Source: Cordylochernes scorpioides
Taxonomy: Eukaryota; Arthropoda; Arachnida; Pseudoscorpiones; Chernetidae
Reading direction: 5' to 3'
NCBI GenBank assembly: GCA_030710605.1
Contig: CP092869.1
Coordinates: 11,681,425-11,745,424 of the forward strand
DNA length: 64,000 nt
In this document: in pieces, positions 55,127 through 64,000 of the stretch
Layout: each line of letters starts with the position of its first letter
Position numbering within the stretch: the first letter of the stretch is position 1
Position numbers and translations under genes: made by a program
The notes under the pieces: generated by a model
What the model saw: the letters and a program-made list of their open reading frames with translations, nothing else
Told to the model about the DNA's origin: nothing
Databases searched by the model: none

Positions 55127-55470
55127 GCTCAATCATATTTGTGTATCGAGCTTGTAGAGCTTGAGACTTGACAACCATCATGATTGAGTGAAGTAGTAGC
55201 GTCTGCCTTTGTCATTAAGACCTGGAGCACTACTCAGTGGCAGGCCGACTTATCTCCAAAAGAAATGGCAGCCTCTGACATGAGGAACAGACGCCATGTG
55301 CAGCAGCTCCTAACATGGAGTACAAACGCTGCTCATCCTGTATCCCTGGATTAGGAGTCCCTACAGGGTACAAGCAGCCGGGTAAGCTGAACCCAGGTTT
55401 TTTAGTGAGCTTGATACTGCTCTCCCTCCTCCTTTTTCATCCGGGCTTGAGACCAGCAAAGGCGGAGTTT
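55127..55470 (+). repeat. 350-bp dispersed repeat, unit D copy
   Basis: Full-length copy from CTCAATCATATTTG to GACCAGCAAAGGCGG. Confidence 0.75.
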
Positions 55471-55747
55471 CACTCGTTATAAAGAAGTTGAATAGAAAAA
55501 TGAAAGCAATAGGAATCTTTTATCTTATCCAGGTTCTACTTAACAATTATGATACTACATTATAACGCCCGCCATTTTGTTATTGTTTCCTAGCAGTCGA
55601 TAGGTAGGTACCTAATTCTTTGTCTTCTCCCTTTTAGTTTATAGAATGGAATCTACATTTCAATATATTATCTTTATTCATTGTTGAAATCGGAGAATCT
55701 AAGTTAATGGGAAATATTTGAAAGAAGTAATAATAAAGATGAATTTG

Positions 55748-56008
55748 ATAAAATAATCCCTTGAATCAATATTAAAATAAAAACATTAAAGGTAAAAGTT
55801 TATTTTTAAAATATTTTTTTATTCAAAAATATCTCAAGCTTTCAGTCAAGAAAGCCCTTCTAAGGCGTTTTATTGGCGTTTTAATAATGTAAGATATTTT
55901 ATCCCGTAGAAGGATTTCTTGCCTGAAAGCTTGAGAGATTTTTATATAAAAAATATTTTAAAAACAAACTTTTCCCTGGAGGCTTAATTTTCTTATTTTA
56001 ATATAGAT
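55748..56008. repeat. small foldback element, unit D
   Basis: Same element and site as in units B and C; flanking TAATAAAGATGAATTT, the right copy slightly changed (TAATATAGATGAATTT). Confidence 0.7.
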
Positions 56009-57714
56009 GAATTTCTTGTAGAAATATATCTGAGTGCTTATATGTTTCTATTCAGAATTTTATTAATGCAAAACTATATCAATTGTCATTTAACAAAGAT
56101 TTACAGCTGAACTTGAGTAATTTGAAGGGCAAGGGAACAAAAAAAATGTATTATCCAAAAATTCAAATTAAAAACGGAAATTCTTTCTATAGGAAATTAT
56201 AGAGACCAAGATAAATATTCGAATTAAAGACGTATTCAAATTAAAGACGTTAGAATTATCCAACTTTTACTAAATATGAAAATAAAATAATCAGTTCACC
56301 GGATTTTCAAAAATTTTCCATGTAGAGTTACTTGGCCTTTATGGAATTTTTCTTTATTTGTCTAATATGTGTACATCTATTTTAATCAAATTATTAGTGA
56401 AAATCCTTTAATATAATGGTTAAATATTGTATTAACTAAAAAAACTCATAGGTTAAGTTGTTTATTGTAAATCACTGATATCATACTCTTTGTTATCTTC
56501 ATTTTGTATAAAAATAATATGCAGTAGAATAAAGATCATTGCATTTTTCGTTATGTTGAACTAAATTTGACATTAATTTAAATAGGACGACAAAAATAAT
56601 TTTAAAAGATAGGTCGCTAACGCATCATATAAATGTAGCGATCTCAAACGTCCACTTAAAAGAGAGAAATATATCCCTTATAGGTAGACAGTCTTAAGGG
56701 ACCTATTATTCAGGTTTGTATTCAAGATCTAAGGTGCTTTTTTTCAAAGAAGACAAGTGTTACGATGATTTTGGAAAACAGAAGCCCCCAAACAAAAAAC
56801 GATAAAACTGTGGTTATTAAACCATTGGTAATTTGAGGTTCCCAAAAAGCTTGACAGGAAGTTTAGAAAAGTCCTGAAGGAGATAAAAGATTCATAAGCG
56901 TGAAGTCGAGACTAGACTCTGTATCCTGCTCATTTCATGCTGAATCTTTCAATTGTCCACTCTCTGCGATGGCAAGAACTCTGTTTGCTGATTCTCTTCC
57001 ATCTTGAATGGATCTGAGGATTAACATATTTGGGAGACCAATCAGATGATATTTAATAACAAAATGGCTGACACGTTTGGATGGGAAGAGAGAAAGAAAC
57101 GTGTAATTTTTGCTATTCAACCTTTCTATTTTCTCACCTAGATGTGTTTAAGCGACTTACTTCAGTCTTTGTCAGATCTGTATTTTATATTTTACCTTTT
57201 CGTCATTCATTTGTTACAATTTGAAATGGTTAGAATATTCATAAAACGTTAGAGATATCGAAAGGTTTTTCTTATGTAGAGGGAGAATTAATATTATTGA
57301 CTATCAGGAAAAGTGGTTGAGATGGAATGTTTTGAAGGTTAAGGTATGTAATATATAGACTAACTTATGAAAAAGACATCTCCTTATCGTGCAACTGAAA
57401 GTTGCTGATGGCTTACGCCATCCATCGGAATAAATATCAACTATTTTCGTTGATTTTTAATTATTCCAGAATTGGCAAAATACCCATTCTTGATTAATCA
57501 AGAAAAACTAACCACGGACGCGTTTCGGGCGTTAACAATATCACATTTGTACTATTTTTCACATATAGACTAACGTTTATAAATTGTGAAATATATATTT
57601 ATTTATTTCTATTGCTGCTTAAAGAAAATTTATATCGCATAATCAATATTTTATTTAGGGTTTTCAATAGTTCACAGCAAACAATGACTTCGCTGATGTT
57701 ATTGAGCACTCACC
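56009..57714. other. conserved upstream block, unit D
   Basis: Uninterrupted AT-rich upstream DNA. No gene seen. Confidence 0.55.
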
Positions 57715-57722
57715 TATAAATA
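57715..57722 (+). promoter_or_regulatory. TATA box of TRAF-D
   Basis: TATAAATA, 166 bp upstream of the start codon, as in TRAF-C. Confidence 0.5.
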
Positions 57723-57887
57723 TTAAAAGCTGTATCCTTGTTTGGTTTATGTATATTTAATATATGGAAATAATGATATTTATAAACCATCCATATATTA
57801 CTCTTGAAATTATAAAATTTATTGTTATGTTCAAGAAAGTGTTTTGTGTGCATTTCAGATATGAATATCCAATCCTTTTGATATCAA

Positions 57888-59312
57888 ATGGCAGTTCAAC
57901 AAAAGGAAGGCGAGGTGGTTTGTTCATTTGCAGAGAATGGCTGTCAGCAAGCCTTCAAGGCTTCCCAAGACGCCGAGAACCATAAAGATCTCTGCCAATA
58001 TTCCATTAAACCCTGTCCACTCGGCTGCAATGACAAAATATGTAAGAAAGACTTGTTGAACCATTTGTCACATATTTGTCCATGTCGAAATGACTGGTGT
58101 CTTAATTGTGGCCTGGAGATGTTCCACAGCCATCTGGACTCTCATCGAGATCTTTGCCCCCTTAAGCCAGTCCAGTGTCCGTTCTGCCATATAGAGACGG
58201 TCCTCAAAGATCTGGAGTCTCACCAGAATTCCTGTTCTAAAAGACTTTTTCCTTGTAGCATGCAGGACCTAGGATGTGATTGGATCGGAGAGTCTTCGGC
58301 AAGGGACAGTCATGAACAAGATATGAACATACATTTCCCTCTTTTGTGTCGTTCCCTGAAGAGAATCTCTCAGGAAACCTCTCAGAAGTGGAAGGCCATT
58401 GAACTAAAGTTGGATGATCTTAGCATCAATATAAGGAACGAGGTCAGTGAAGGTATAGGTCAGCAAATATTGCAACAACTCACTTCATTCAAAAATGATA
58501 CAATGGAAGGTTTGAGAGATATCAAAAATGTAAAAAGAAAAATTACAGAAATTTCAATAAGTCAATCTCAAATTAAAGAAGCTATAAAATTACAATTAGA
58601 AGAAACCCAAATTCTTAAATCAGAAATGAATACTGTAATAGAAAAACTGGCGATGGTGACAAGTAGCAACATTAATAAACATGGTCTATATGATATGACA
58701 ACAAAGAAGAATAAAGAATTAGATAATGAGATAAAGAAGCTCGAAGATGAATACGTTCAAGAAATGCCTCCAAATATACAATTAAGTAAAAGTTGCCTGT
58801 TACGTATTGGTAAAGTTGAACTTGATCTTGAATTGGGATGTGATAGTTGGTTTCCTAAAATGATTTTTGACGATTTTATTGATATTTCCTTAAAATATTT
58901 GTATGGGAAAATTGATTATGAGAAGAGAGATACATGTGGATTCGATATAATAGATTACAAGAATTTACATTTATATAAAAAAGAGGTTATTTTTGAAATC
59001 GATGACAAAAATATCACAACAATTTTTAATGGTAAACATTCTAATTCTACGAAACTTGCTTTGTCAATCAAATTCTACCTTGATGATGAATCTGAAGAAG
59101 ATGAAACTATCAAATATCGATACGCCATTTTGACACTATGTAACTCATGTAATGATGAAGTTATCGTCTACTGTACATCCCTAGTTAGTTCTTTCAATAA
59201 TACAGGGAATATTCAGAAAATGTGTACCTTTTGGATAAAGAAAGAATTAATGGATAGATATTATGAATATTTTCCAGAAGATATAAAAACATATTTAACT
59301 TTATATCGTTAA
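57888..59312 (+). CDS. TRAF-D: TRAF-type zinc-finger/coiled-coil protein, divergent C-terminus
   Basis: Intact 474-residue protein. Residues 1-207 are nearly identical to TRAF-A and keep all five zinc-finger units (C12 to C154). From about residue 208 (58,508) identity drops abruptly: the coiled coil is longer (IKEAIKLQLEETQILKSEMN...) and the C-terminal domain shares only motifs such as VELDLELG, SWFP, YRYAILTLCN and NDEVIVYCTSLVSS. The 3' UTR is also unlike A-C. This pattern suggests a chimera with an older paralogue, or conversion of the 5' half. The start is chosen as in TRAF-A, following a TTTCAG at 57,858. It is likely a cytoplasmic adaptor, with no RING domain; function unproven. Confidence 0.83.
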   Translation: MAVQQKEGEVVCSFAENGCQQAFKASQDAENHKDLCQYSIKPCPLGCNDKICKKDLLNHLSHICPCRNDWCLNCGLEMFHSHLDSHRDLCPLKPVQCPFCHIETVLKDLESHQNSCSKRLFPCSMQDLGCDWIGESSARDSHEQDMNIHFPLLCRSLKRISQETSQKWKAIELKLDDLSINIRNEVSEGIGQQILQQLTSFKNDTMEGLRDIKNVKRKITEISISQSQIKEAIKLQLEETQILKSEMNTVIEKLAMVTSSNINKHGLYDMTTKKNKELDNEIKKLEDEYVQEMPPNIQLSKSCLLRIGKVELDLELGCDSWFPKMIFDDFIDISLKYLYGKIDYEKRDTCGFDIIDYKNLHLYKKEVIFEIDDKNITTIFNGKHSNSTKLALSIKFYLDDESEEDETIKYRYAILTLCNSCNDEVIVYCTSLVSSFNNTGNIQKMCTFWIKKELMDRYYEYFPEDIKTYLTLYR

Positions 59313-59509
59313 ATACAATCTTTAAAAATCTAATGAGGTGCTTTTATATTTATTGCGAATCAGTATATATGGACTTATATATTGAATTAATATATTTTTT
59401 ACATTCTCTCTTCAGTTTTTGCTTTTTTGTTAATTTCTTGTTTAAGATTTTATTTGAATTTTCTTTTTTAATTTGGAGAGATCGCATCATTTCGAAATTG
59501 AAATATAGC

Positions 59510-59755
59510 TGTCAAAAGGACTTCAGAACTTCCCAAAAAGCCGAGAACCATAAAGATCTCTGCCAATATACCATCAAACCTTGTCCACTCGGCTGCAATG
59601 ACAAAATATGTAAGAAAGACTTGTTGAACCATTTGTCACAGATTTGTCCTTGTCGCGAAGTGACTGGTGTCCTAATTGTGGCCTGTAAATGTTCCACAGC
59701 CAGCTGGACTCTCATCGAGATCTTTGCCGCCTCAAGCAAGTCCAGTGTCTGTTAA
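59510..59755 (+). pseudogene. fifth TRAF-type copy, zinc-finger fragment
   Basis: Corresponds to residues about 19-101 of the paralogues (KDFRTSQKAENHKDLCQY..., CPLGCNDKICKKDLLNHL). It has two extra bases at CTTGTCGCGAAG that break the frame, and homology ends at CCAGTGTCTG just before a putative LTR. It is most like TRAF-D/A (AENHKDLC). There is no promoter block upstream. Confidence 0.85.
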
Positions 59756-59764
59756 ATATATATA

Positions 59765-60159
59765 TGTTGTAATATACTCCAATATAAACCTATATACCCG
59801 TGTGTTGTATAGTTATAGTGTAATTGCCAAGGTGACAGAAATAAAATTTCGAGTGAGTGATAGCCGTTGCCAGTAGAGGAAAAAAGTCCGAAAAACATGT
59901 CGGTTTCCCAGGTGTGTCCCCTTCTTACTCAAACAGATTAGTCCGCTTCGAGACACGATTGACAGACTCTCTAGACAGTTCTTCCCTGACCGGTGTCGGC
60001 TTCACTTACTCTCTCGTCATCTCTGTGGTGACATCCAACATGTCTTGTTCTTTGGTGCAATACATTCACGCCTGAAACCACACTGAACATTGAGGCCACA
60101 ACGACTGTATCTAACCAACCACACTACAATCATCCTACAGGATCGACTACCTTACTACA
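59765..60159. repeat. putative solo LTR
   Basis: Starts TGTTGTAATATAC, ends CCTTACTACA, and is flanked by TATA on both sides (59,761-59,764 and 60,160-60,163), which is weak evidence because the flanks are AT repeats. GC content is higher than around it and there is no coding. It truncates the TRAF fragment. Confidence 0.4.
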
Positions 60160-60213
60160 TATATATATTTAATTGATTAGTTATATATATATAAGAAATA
60201 ATTATATTATATA

Positions 60214-60237
60214 CAGGGTGTACCAGGTAAATTGGGA
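60214..60237 (+). repeat. mariner left TIR
   Basis: 24 bases identical to the complement of 61,498-61,521. Confidence 0.93.
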
Positions 60238-60353
60238 CTAACTTTGACAGTCCATAAAACAAAAACTACTTGAGATTAAAAACTTGTTTTTTTTTTTCAT
60301 TACGTAGCCATATTCATGTAAAATGCAACAGTACATGTGTGCGCAGTGTAGTG

Positions 60354-61397
60354 ATGATGAAGAGTAACCGAGAATTTGAAAATCGAGCTGCCATCATTGT
60401 TGCTCTGCGCGCCGGAAGGAGCCCCAAAGAGATAGTGGATTTTCTTAAGTTGGCCAAAACCACTATTTATCGTGTCAAGAAGCAGTTTGATGAAGCCGAC
60501 AGTAACAAAGAGGGGATAGCTACAAGGAAAAAGCACTCGCGTCGATCGGACAGGGTAAGAGGCGAAGAATTTGTCAAAAATGTCAAGGAGAAGATTGATG
60601 GAAACCCTGGGAAGAGCATGAGGGCCATAGCCAAGGAAATGGACGTTGGCTCTATGACAATTGTCAGAACTATCCATGAGGACCTTGGTCTCAAGTCTTA
60701 TGCCCTTCGGAAAGGTCAGTTGCTGACTGAGAATATGAAGAATAACAGAAAAGGAAAGGCTGCTGCCCTCCTCAACAACCTGAAACACGACTCTTTTGGC
60801 ATGCTAAGGTTCTTCTCTGACGAAAAGAACTTTGACGTGGACCAAAAGGTAAATCCCAGGAATGATCGCTGGATCTGTAAAGACCCCTCAGAGATACCTG
60901 TCGTGATGCACACGAAATTTCCTGCCTCCGTAATGGTCCTTGGCGTTATCAGCAGTGAAGGTGATGTCATGCCTCCCCATTTCTTTGAGAAGGGCCTTAG
61001 GATGAACGCTGACACCTACATAAATGTTCTGGAGACCGTTGTGAAGCCTTGGATGGACATGGTGGCCGCAGGAAGGAAGTATGTCTTCCAACAGGACTCA
61101 GCTCCAGCCCATAAGGCAAAAAAGACACAATCGTGGCTGACACTTAACGTCCCTAGTCACTGGGGTCCTGATATTTGGCCCCCTAATTCTCCAGATTGCA
61201 ATCCCCTCGACTACTATGTATGGGGCGTTGTTGAGAGAGATGTCAACAAAGCTCCTCATACCACCATCCAGTCTGTCAAGAAAGCAGTTCACACGGTGAT
61301 GACCCAAATGGACAAGGTCATCATCGCCAAGGCCTGTGCTTCATTCCGCACTCGCCTCGAGACTGTTGTAGCTAATAATGGAAACTACATTGAATAA
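60354..61397 (+). CDS. DD37D mariner transposase
   Basis: 347 residues from the ATG at 60,354 (a second ATG follows at 60,357). The frame is open upstream but only from a TTG, so these ATGs are the natural start. Two helix-turn-helix segments lie at residues about 13-45 (AAIIVALRAGRSPKEIVDF) and about 87-115 (SMRAIAKEMDVGSMTIVRTI) and would bind the TIRs. The catalytic triad is Asp156 (FFSDEKNF), Asp248 (QQDSAPAHK) and Asp286 (NSPDCNPLDYYVWG), with 37 residues between the last two, which is the DD37D (maT) arrangement of the Tc1/mariner superfamily. No stop or frameshift. It would cut and paste the element at TA sites. Confidence 0.93.
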   Translation: MMKSNREFENRAAIIVALRAGRSPKEIVDFLKLAKTTIYRVKKQFDEADSNKEGIATRKKHSRRSDRVRGEEFVKNVKEKIDGNPGKSMRAIAKEMDVGSMTIVRTIHEDLGLKSYALRKGQLLTENMKNNRKGKAAALLNNLKHDSFGMLRFFSDEKNFDVDQKVNPRNDRWICKDPSEIPVVMHTKFPASVMVLGVISSEGDVMPPHFFEKGLRMNADTYINVLETVVKPWMDMVAAGRKYVFQQDSAPAHKAKKTQSWLTLNVPSHWGPDIWPPNSPDCNPLDYYVWGVVERDVNKAPHTTIQSVKKAVHTVMTQMDKVIIAKACASFRTRLETVVANNGNYIE

Positions 61398-61497
61398 ATA
61401 AAAACTATATCCTTTTATCTACTACTGTGTCAAATTTCAATCGGATATTTTAATTTTTACTTGCAAAAAATTTCAGTTAAAATACCATTGTTGAAAT

Positions 61498-61521
61498 TCC
61501 CAATTTACCTGGTACACCCTG
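61498..61521 (-). repeat. mariner right TIR
   Basis: Complement of the left TIR. It follows a 100-bp 3' UTR. Confidence 0.93.
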
Positions 61522-61912
61522 TATTTATTAGAAAATATTTCCTCTGGAAATAAGAACCATATATTAGGCTAATAATAAATAGAGCTATATGAACATGTAT
61601 TGAACACATAATTTGATATAATCTTACCAATTCAGTCAAATTTTCGTTTAAAAATTCTATAATATTCCTTGTTTATGGAATTCATCATATAGATAGGATT
61701 ATAATACAAATTATCTTGTTAAAATGATTTAGGATAATTCCACTATTTATTTTTAAAAGTTGGAAAATATCTCTCCCTTATATTTTTATGATTTTTTTTC
61801 GTTTTGAGCATTATTTCATTTATAGTAACATTGTCGTTGAAGCATGAACATATTTAAAGTGTTTAAATTATAATGATAAGGCACAATTTGGATAATAGAT
61901 TGTAAACACAAG
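61522..61912. other. AT-rich spacer, nothing seen
   Basis: No reading frame, repeat or structure that I can recognise. Confidence 0.5.
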
Positions 61913-62101
61913 GTAATAAGACCAAATCCAAATAAATAAATAGTGTGTGACGTTTCGGTAACAGCGCTGTTACCATTTTCAGATTTTATACCATGCTGTG
62001 GTAAAATTTCTCATTAAGTACTTTTGTCTGAAGATGGTAACAATGCTGTTACCGAAATGTCACACACTATTTATTTATTCAGATTTGGTCTTATTACCTT
62101 G
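61913..62101. repeat. inverted-repeat element with hammerhead-like arms
   Basis: Arms of about 70 bp (AAGGTAATAAGACCAAATC... and its complement) around a 43-bp spacer. Each arm contains GGTAACA...TGTTACC next to GAAA and GTCACACAC. It is related to 17,300-17,650. It may be a non-autonomous retrozyme-like or Penelope-derived unit. Confidence 0.75.
62028..62061 (+). ncRNA. hammerhead-ribozyme-like motif with complete core
   Basis: CTGAAGA (62,028-62,034, fits CUGANGA); stem II of 7 bp, GGTAACA/TGTTACC (62,036-62,042 with 62,047-62,053), loop ATGC; GAA plus A15.1 (62,054-62,057); short TG; U16.1 and C17 (62,060-62,061), predicting cleavage before 62,062. Helix I is TGT (62,025-62,027) with ACA (62,062-62,064). 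One unpaired U (62,035) sits between the core and stem II. The opposite arm (61,953-61,982, minus) has G8 changed to A. Confidence 0.5.
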
Positions 62102-62620
62102 TCTTTAAATTGTATTTAGTAAAATCTATATTTTAATAATAAAATTCTAATTAAATAACTGATAAGTTTTAGCTATATACCTTATTTCTAAATTGTATTT
62201 ATATAATTATTTTTAAGAAACATTTAATTTGAATGTTACAATATTTTTATATCAAATTTAAAATTCACTTCTTTATTACCTTGTTGAAAATTTATTTGAA
62301 AATAAAACTTTAGCAACAAACTGTATGTATATATTAATAAAAACACAATTATTATCATTATATCTATACACTATAGAAATATATCACTTGTAGAACTTTG
62401 CTTGAATCAAAATCACTAAATAAGTTTAAAACCAGTTAAGTTAATCCACATTGACTTTTAAATATATTTTAAGTTTAATTAATTAATTGTTCTCACAGAG
62501 TATGAGTGTAAGATCACAAGAAAATAAGCGCTAACCGTAAGAGATACGTTTTTCTTTGTTTACTATTTTAAAAGTTTGTTTTGTTCTCTCTCATGTAAAT
62601 CAATAAAGATAATAACACTG
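62102..62620. other. AT-rich spacer, nothing seen
   Basis: Low-complexity AT-rich DNA. The short minus-strand frame at 62,568-62,768 runs into the adjacent repeat. Confidence 0.5.
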
Positions 62621-63055
62621 CCTTTGCCGGTCCTAAGCCCAGATGAAAAAGGAGGAGGGGGAGCAGTAACAAGCTCACTAAAAAACCTGGGCTCAGCTGG
62701 CCCGACTGATAGTACCCTGTAAGGGTTCCTAATCCAGGAATACAGGATGAGCAGCGATTGTACTCCATGTTAGGAGCGGCTGCACATGGCGTCTGTTCCT
62801 CATGTCAGAGGTGGCCATTTCTTTTGGGGCTAAGTCTGTTGCCACTGAGTAGTACTCCCAGTCTTAATGACAAAGGAAGACGCATTCTACTTCACCCAGT
62901 CATGATGGTTGTCAACACTATGTACTAAGGGAAATTCTCAACCTGCAACCCCAAAACACATTTTTGACTGTATTTATTCATCCAATTGATGAGCTCTACT
63001 CTTCCCCGGCAGTCACCATCAACAAGCTTTACAAGCTTGATACCTTAATTTGATT
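62621..63055 (-). repeat. 350-bp dispersed repeat, minus-strand copy with 100-bp insert
   Basis: Reads the repeat backwards from GCCTTTGCCGGTCC to TTAATTTGATTATG. An extra 110 bp or so (ACTATGTACTAAGG...GCAGTCACC, about 62,924-63,020) splits it near one end. Confidence 0.72.
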
Positions 63056-63689
63056 ATGTGGAGATAAGAAAGAAGAATAAAAATAAAGAGATAATGTTTG
63101 ATCAATCTTTTTGAAATCAGTATCTTTAAAAGGTTATAAGCAAAATCAACACCTTACCACTTACCTTTTTCTTATACATTTTCTGAAGCGAGTTTGCATT
63201 ATTAAGCAACGGATATTAAGTAGAGTAATAAGGTAATTACTGTTCAAAATGTAGTTTAGTTCATTTATTGATCGTATTCCCGGTAATATTTTCTAGATTT
63301 CCTTGTTGGGGACTTCTCCAAAGTTAGCTTCCTCACGACAACTAGTCTCTAAGACGAGTGTATAGGGCAGATATAATTTTGAACCAGAACTAACTCACTA
63401 TATATTTACCTACAATCATCTGTATGAAGCAAGGAAATTACTTTTTAATAATACAAGCGATAATTATTTAGCACTCTATGCCCTGCTGTCAGAAACAGCG
63501 AACAGTAGACATAGTACAATAAATTTATACAAATTTTGTGAGAAGGCGAGAAGGATGAGAAACATGTCTAAATATGTTTTTTTTTGGGGTTCATTTTAAT
63601 ATTGAAATGTATATAGTACTTTTTATGTTAAATTAAAACCATTGCTATACTGGGATAATCCTGTATGGGGATTGATCACTAATAAAGGT
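63056..63689. other. AT-rich spacer, nothing seen
   Basis: No gene or repeat recognised. Confidence 0.5.
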
Positions 63690-63874
63690 TTTGCACACAC
63701 AAATGTGACAGAACCCTGTTTGCTTACTTGCACTCGCTGGTGGGGTTGGACTTTTGCAAGAATCGGGGTCCACTGGAGCACATTTTTTTTAAATTCAGAA
63801 TTCATGCGGGAATCGAACCTGGGTCTTAGCGGTCGAAAAACCAACAGTTTAGACCATCCTTCCACCGACCCCCC
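63690..63874 (-). mobile_element. tRNA-derived SINE, copy 2
   Basis: Inverted relative to 18,100-18,295. Head GTCGGTGGAAGGATGGTC with B box GGTTCGATTCC, body GATTCTTGCAAAAGTCCAAC. It lacks the long A-run seen in copy 1. Confidence 0.75.
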
Positions 63875-64000
63875 AAGGTGACACAAGATGATAGTTCTTT
63901 ATTAAGTCTCGTTTATATATACATATGGTAATTTAAACCAACAACCCCATACTGTGTATATAACTTATAATAAGATTGTCATGTTGTATATAGAGACACA
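63875..64000. other. AT-rich end of window
   Basis: Nothing recognised. Confidence 0.4.

Larger units (their letters stand above)
52058..59312 (+). repeat. segmental duplication unit D (TRAF-D unit, truncated)
   Basis: Fourth copy. It has flank, minisatellite, 350-bp repeat, upstream block, TATA box and TRAF gene, but the LINE relics and downstream block are missing after the gene. Homology to A-C falls sharply inside the gene at about 58,508. Confidence 0.82.
60214..61521 (+). mobile_element. complete DD37D (maT-like) mariner transposon, 1,308 bp
   Basis: Perfect 24-bp terminal inverted repeats begin CAGGGTGTACCAGGTAAATT (60,214-60,237 and 61,498-61,521). TA on each side (60,212-60,213 and 61,522-61,523) is the expected target duplication. 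One uninterrupted transposase ORF lies inside. It is structurally intact and may be active. Confidence 0.93.

Noticed and set aside
60270-60353. N-terminal extension of the mariner transposase
   Set aside because: The extension starts with TTG, is low complexity (Phe run) and lies in the element's 5' UTR.
1-64000. CRISPR arrays, bacterial operons or plasmid features
   Set aside because: The spaced repeats are eukaryotic minisatellites and transposons; spliced-gene signals and eukaryotic retroelements exclude a prokaryotic origin.

Overview
The window looks like an AT-rich, transposon-dense stretch of an animal nuclear genome, most likely an arthropod. This rests on Ty3/Gypsy, BEL/Pao, Penelope-like, LINE, Helitron-like and DD37D mariner elements, a tRNA-derived SINE, and a U2 snRNA fragment. 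I cannot fix the taxon from sequence alone; the DD37D transposase is of a kind I associate with crustaceans and chelicerates (weak inference).

The backbone is a tandem array of four related segments of roughly 10 kb: unit A about 5,190-23,730, B about 23,730-38,580, C about 38,580-52,060, D about 52,060-59,310 (cut short). Each unit holds, in order: an AT-rich flank, a minisatellite of about 115 bp period, a dispersed repeat of about 350 bp, about 2 kb of conserved upstream DNA ending in a TATA box, and one gene for a TRAF-type zinc-finger/coiled-coil protein (plus strand). Units A-C then have two opposed LINE relics and about 2 kb of conserved downstream DNA. The host genes are TRAF-A (13,480-14,862, intact), TRAF-B (frameshifted near its 3' end), TRAF-C (nonsense codon and a lost zinc ligand) and TRAF-D (57,888-59,312, intact but with a strongly divergent C-terminal half). 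A fifth copy survives only as a fragment at 59,510-59,755.

Each unit has its own insertions. A has a Penelope-like element (10.1-12.8 kb), a 349-bp foldback just downstream of the TATA box, and a 4.8-kb composite insertion (16.9-21.7 kb). B has a full BEL/Pao element (27,478-33,160). C has a 3.5-kb composite with a second rearranged Penelope-like element and a U2 snRNA fragment. D has a 520-bp Helitron-like element, a mariner relic and an unidentified GC-richer insert. The array is flanked on the left by a near-complete Ty3/Gypsy element (1-5,178, minus strand). On the right are a putative solo LTR, a complete DD37D mariner with intact TIRs and an open transposase (60,214-61,521), a small inverted repeat with a hammerhead-ribozyme-like core (about 62,030), another 350-bp repeat and a second SINE.

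The points most worth follow-up are: the young TRAF-type zinc-finger array with mosaic history (recombination or conversion of the zinc-finger half, divergent C-terminal half); hammerhead-like motifs in four different inverted-repeat elements; a textbook -1 frameshift heptamer at the protease/RT junction of the Gypsy element; and the intact mariner. All functional assignments are from motifs read by eye. No database search was possible.
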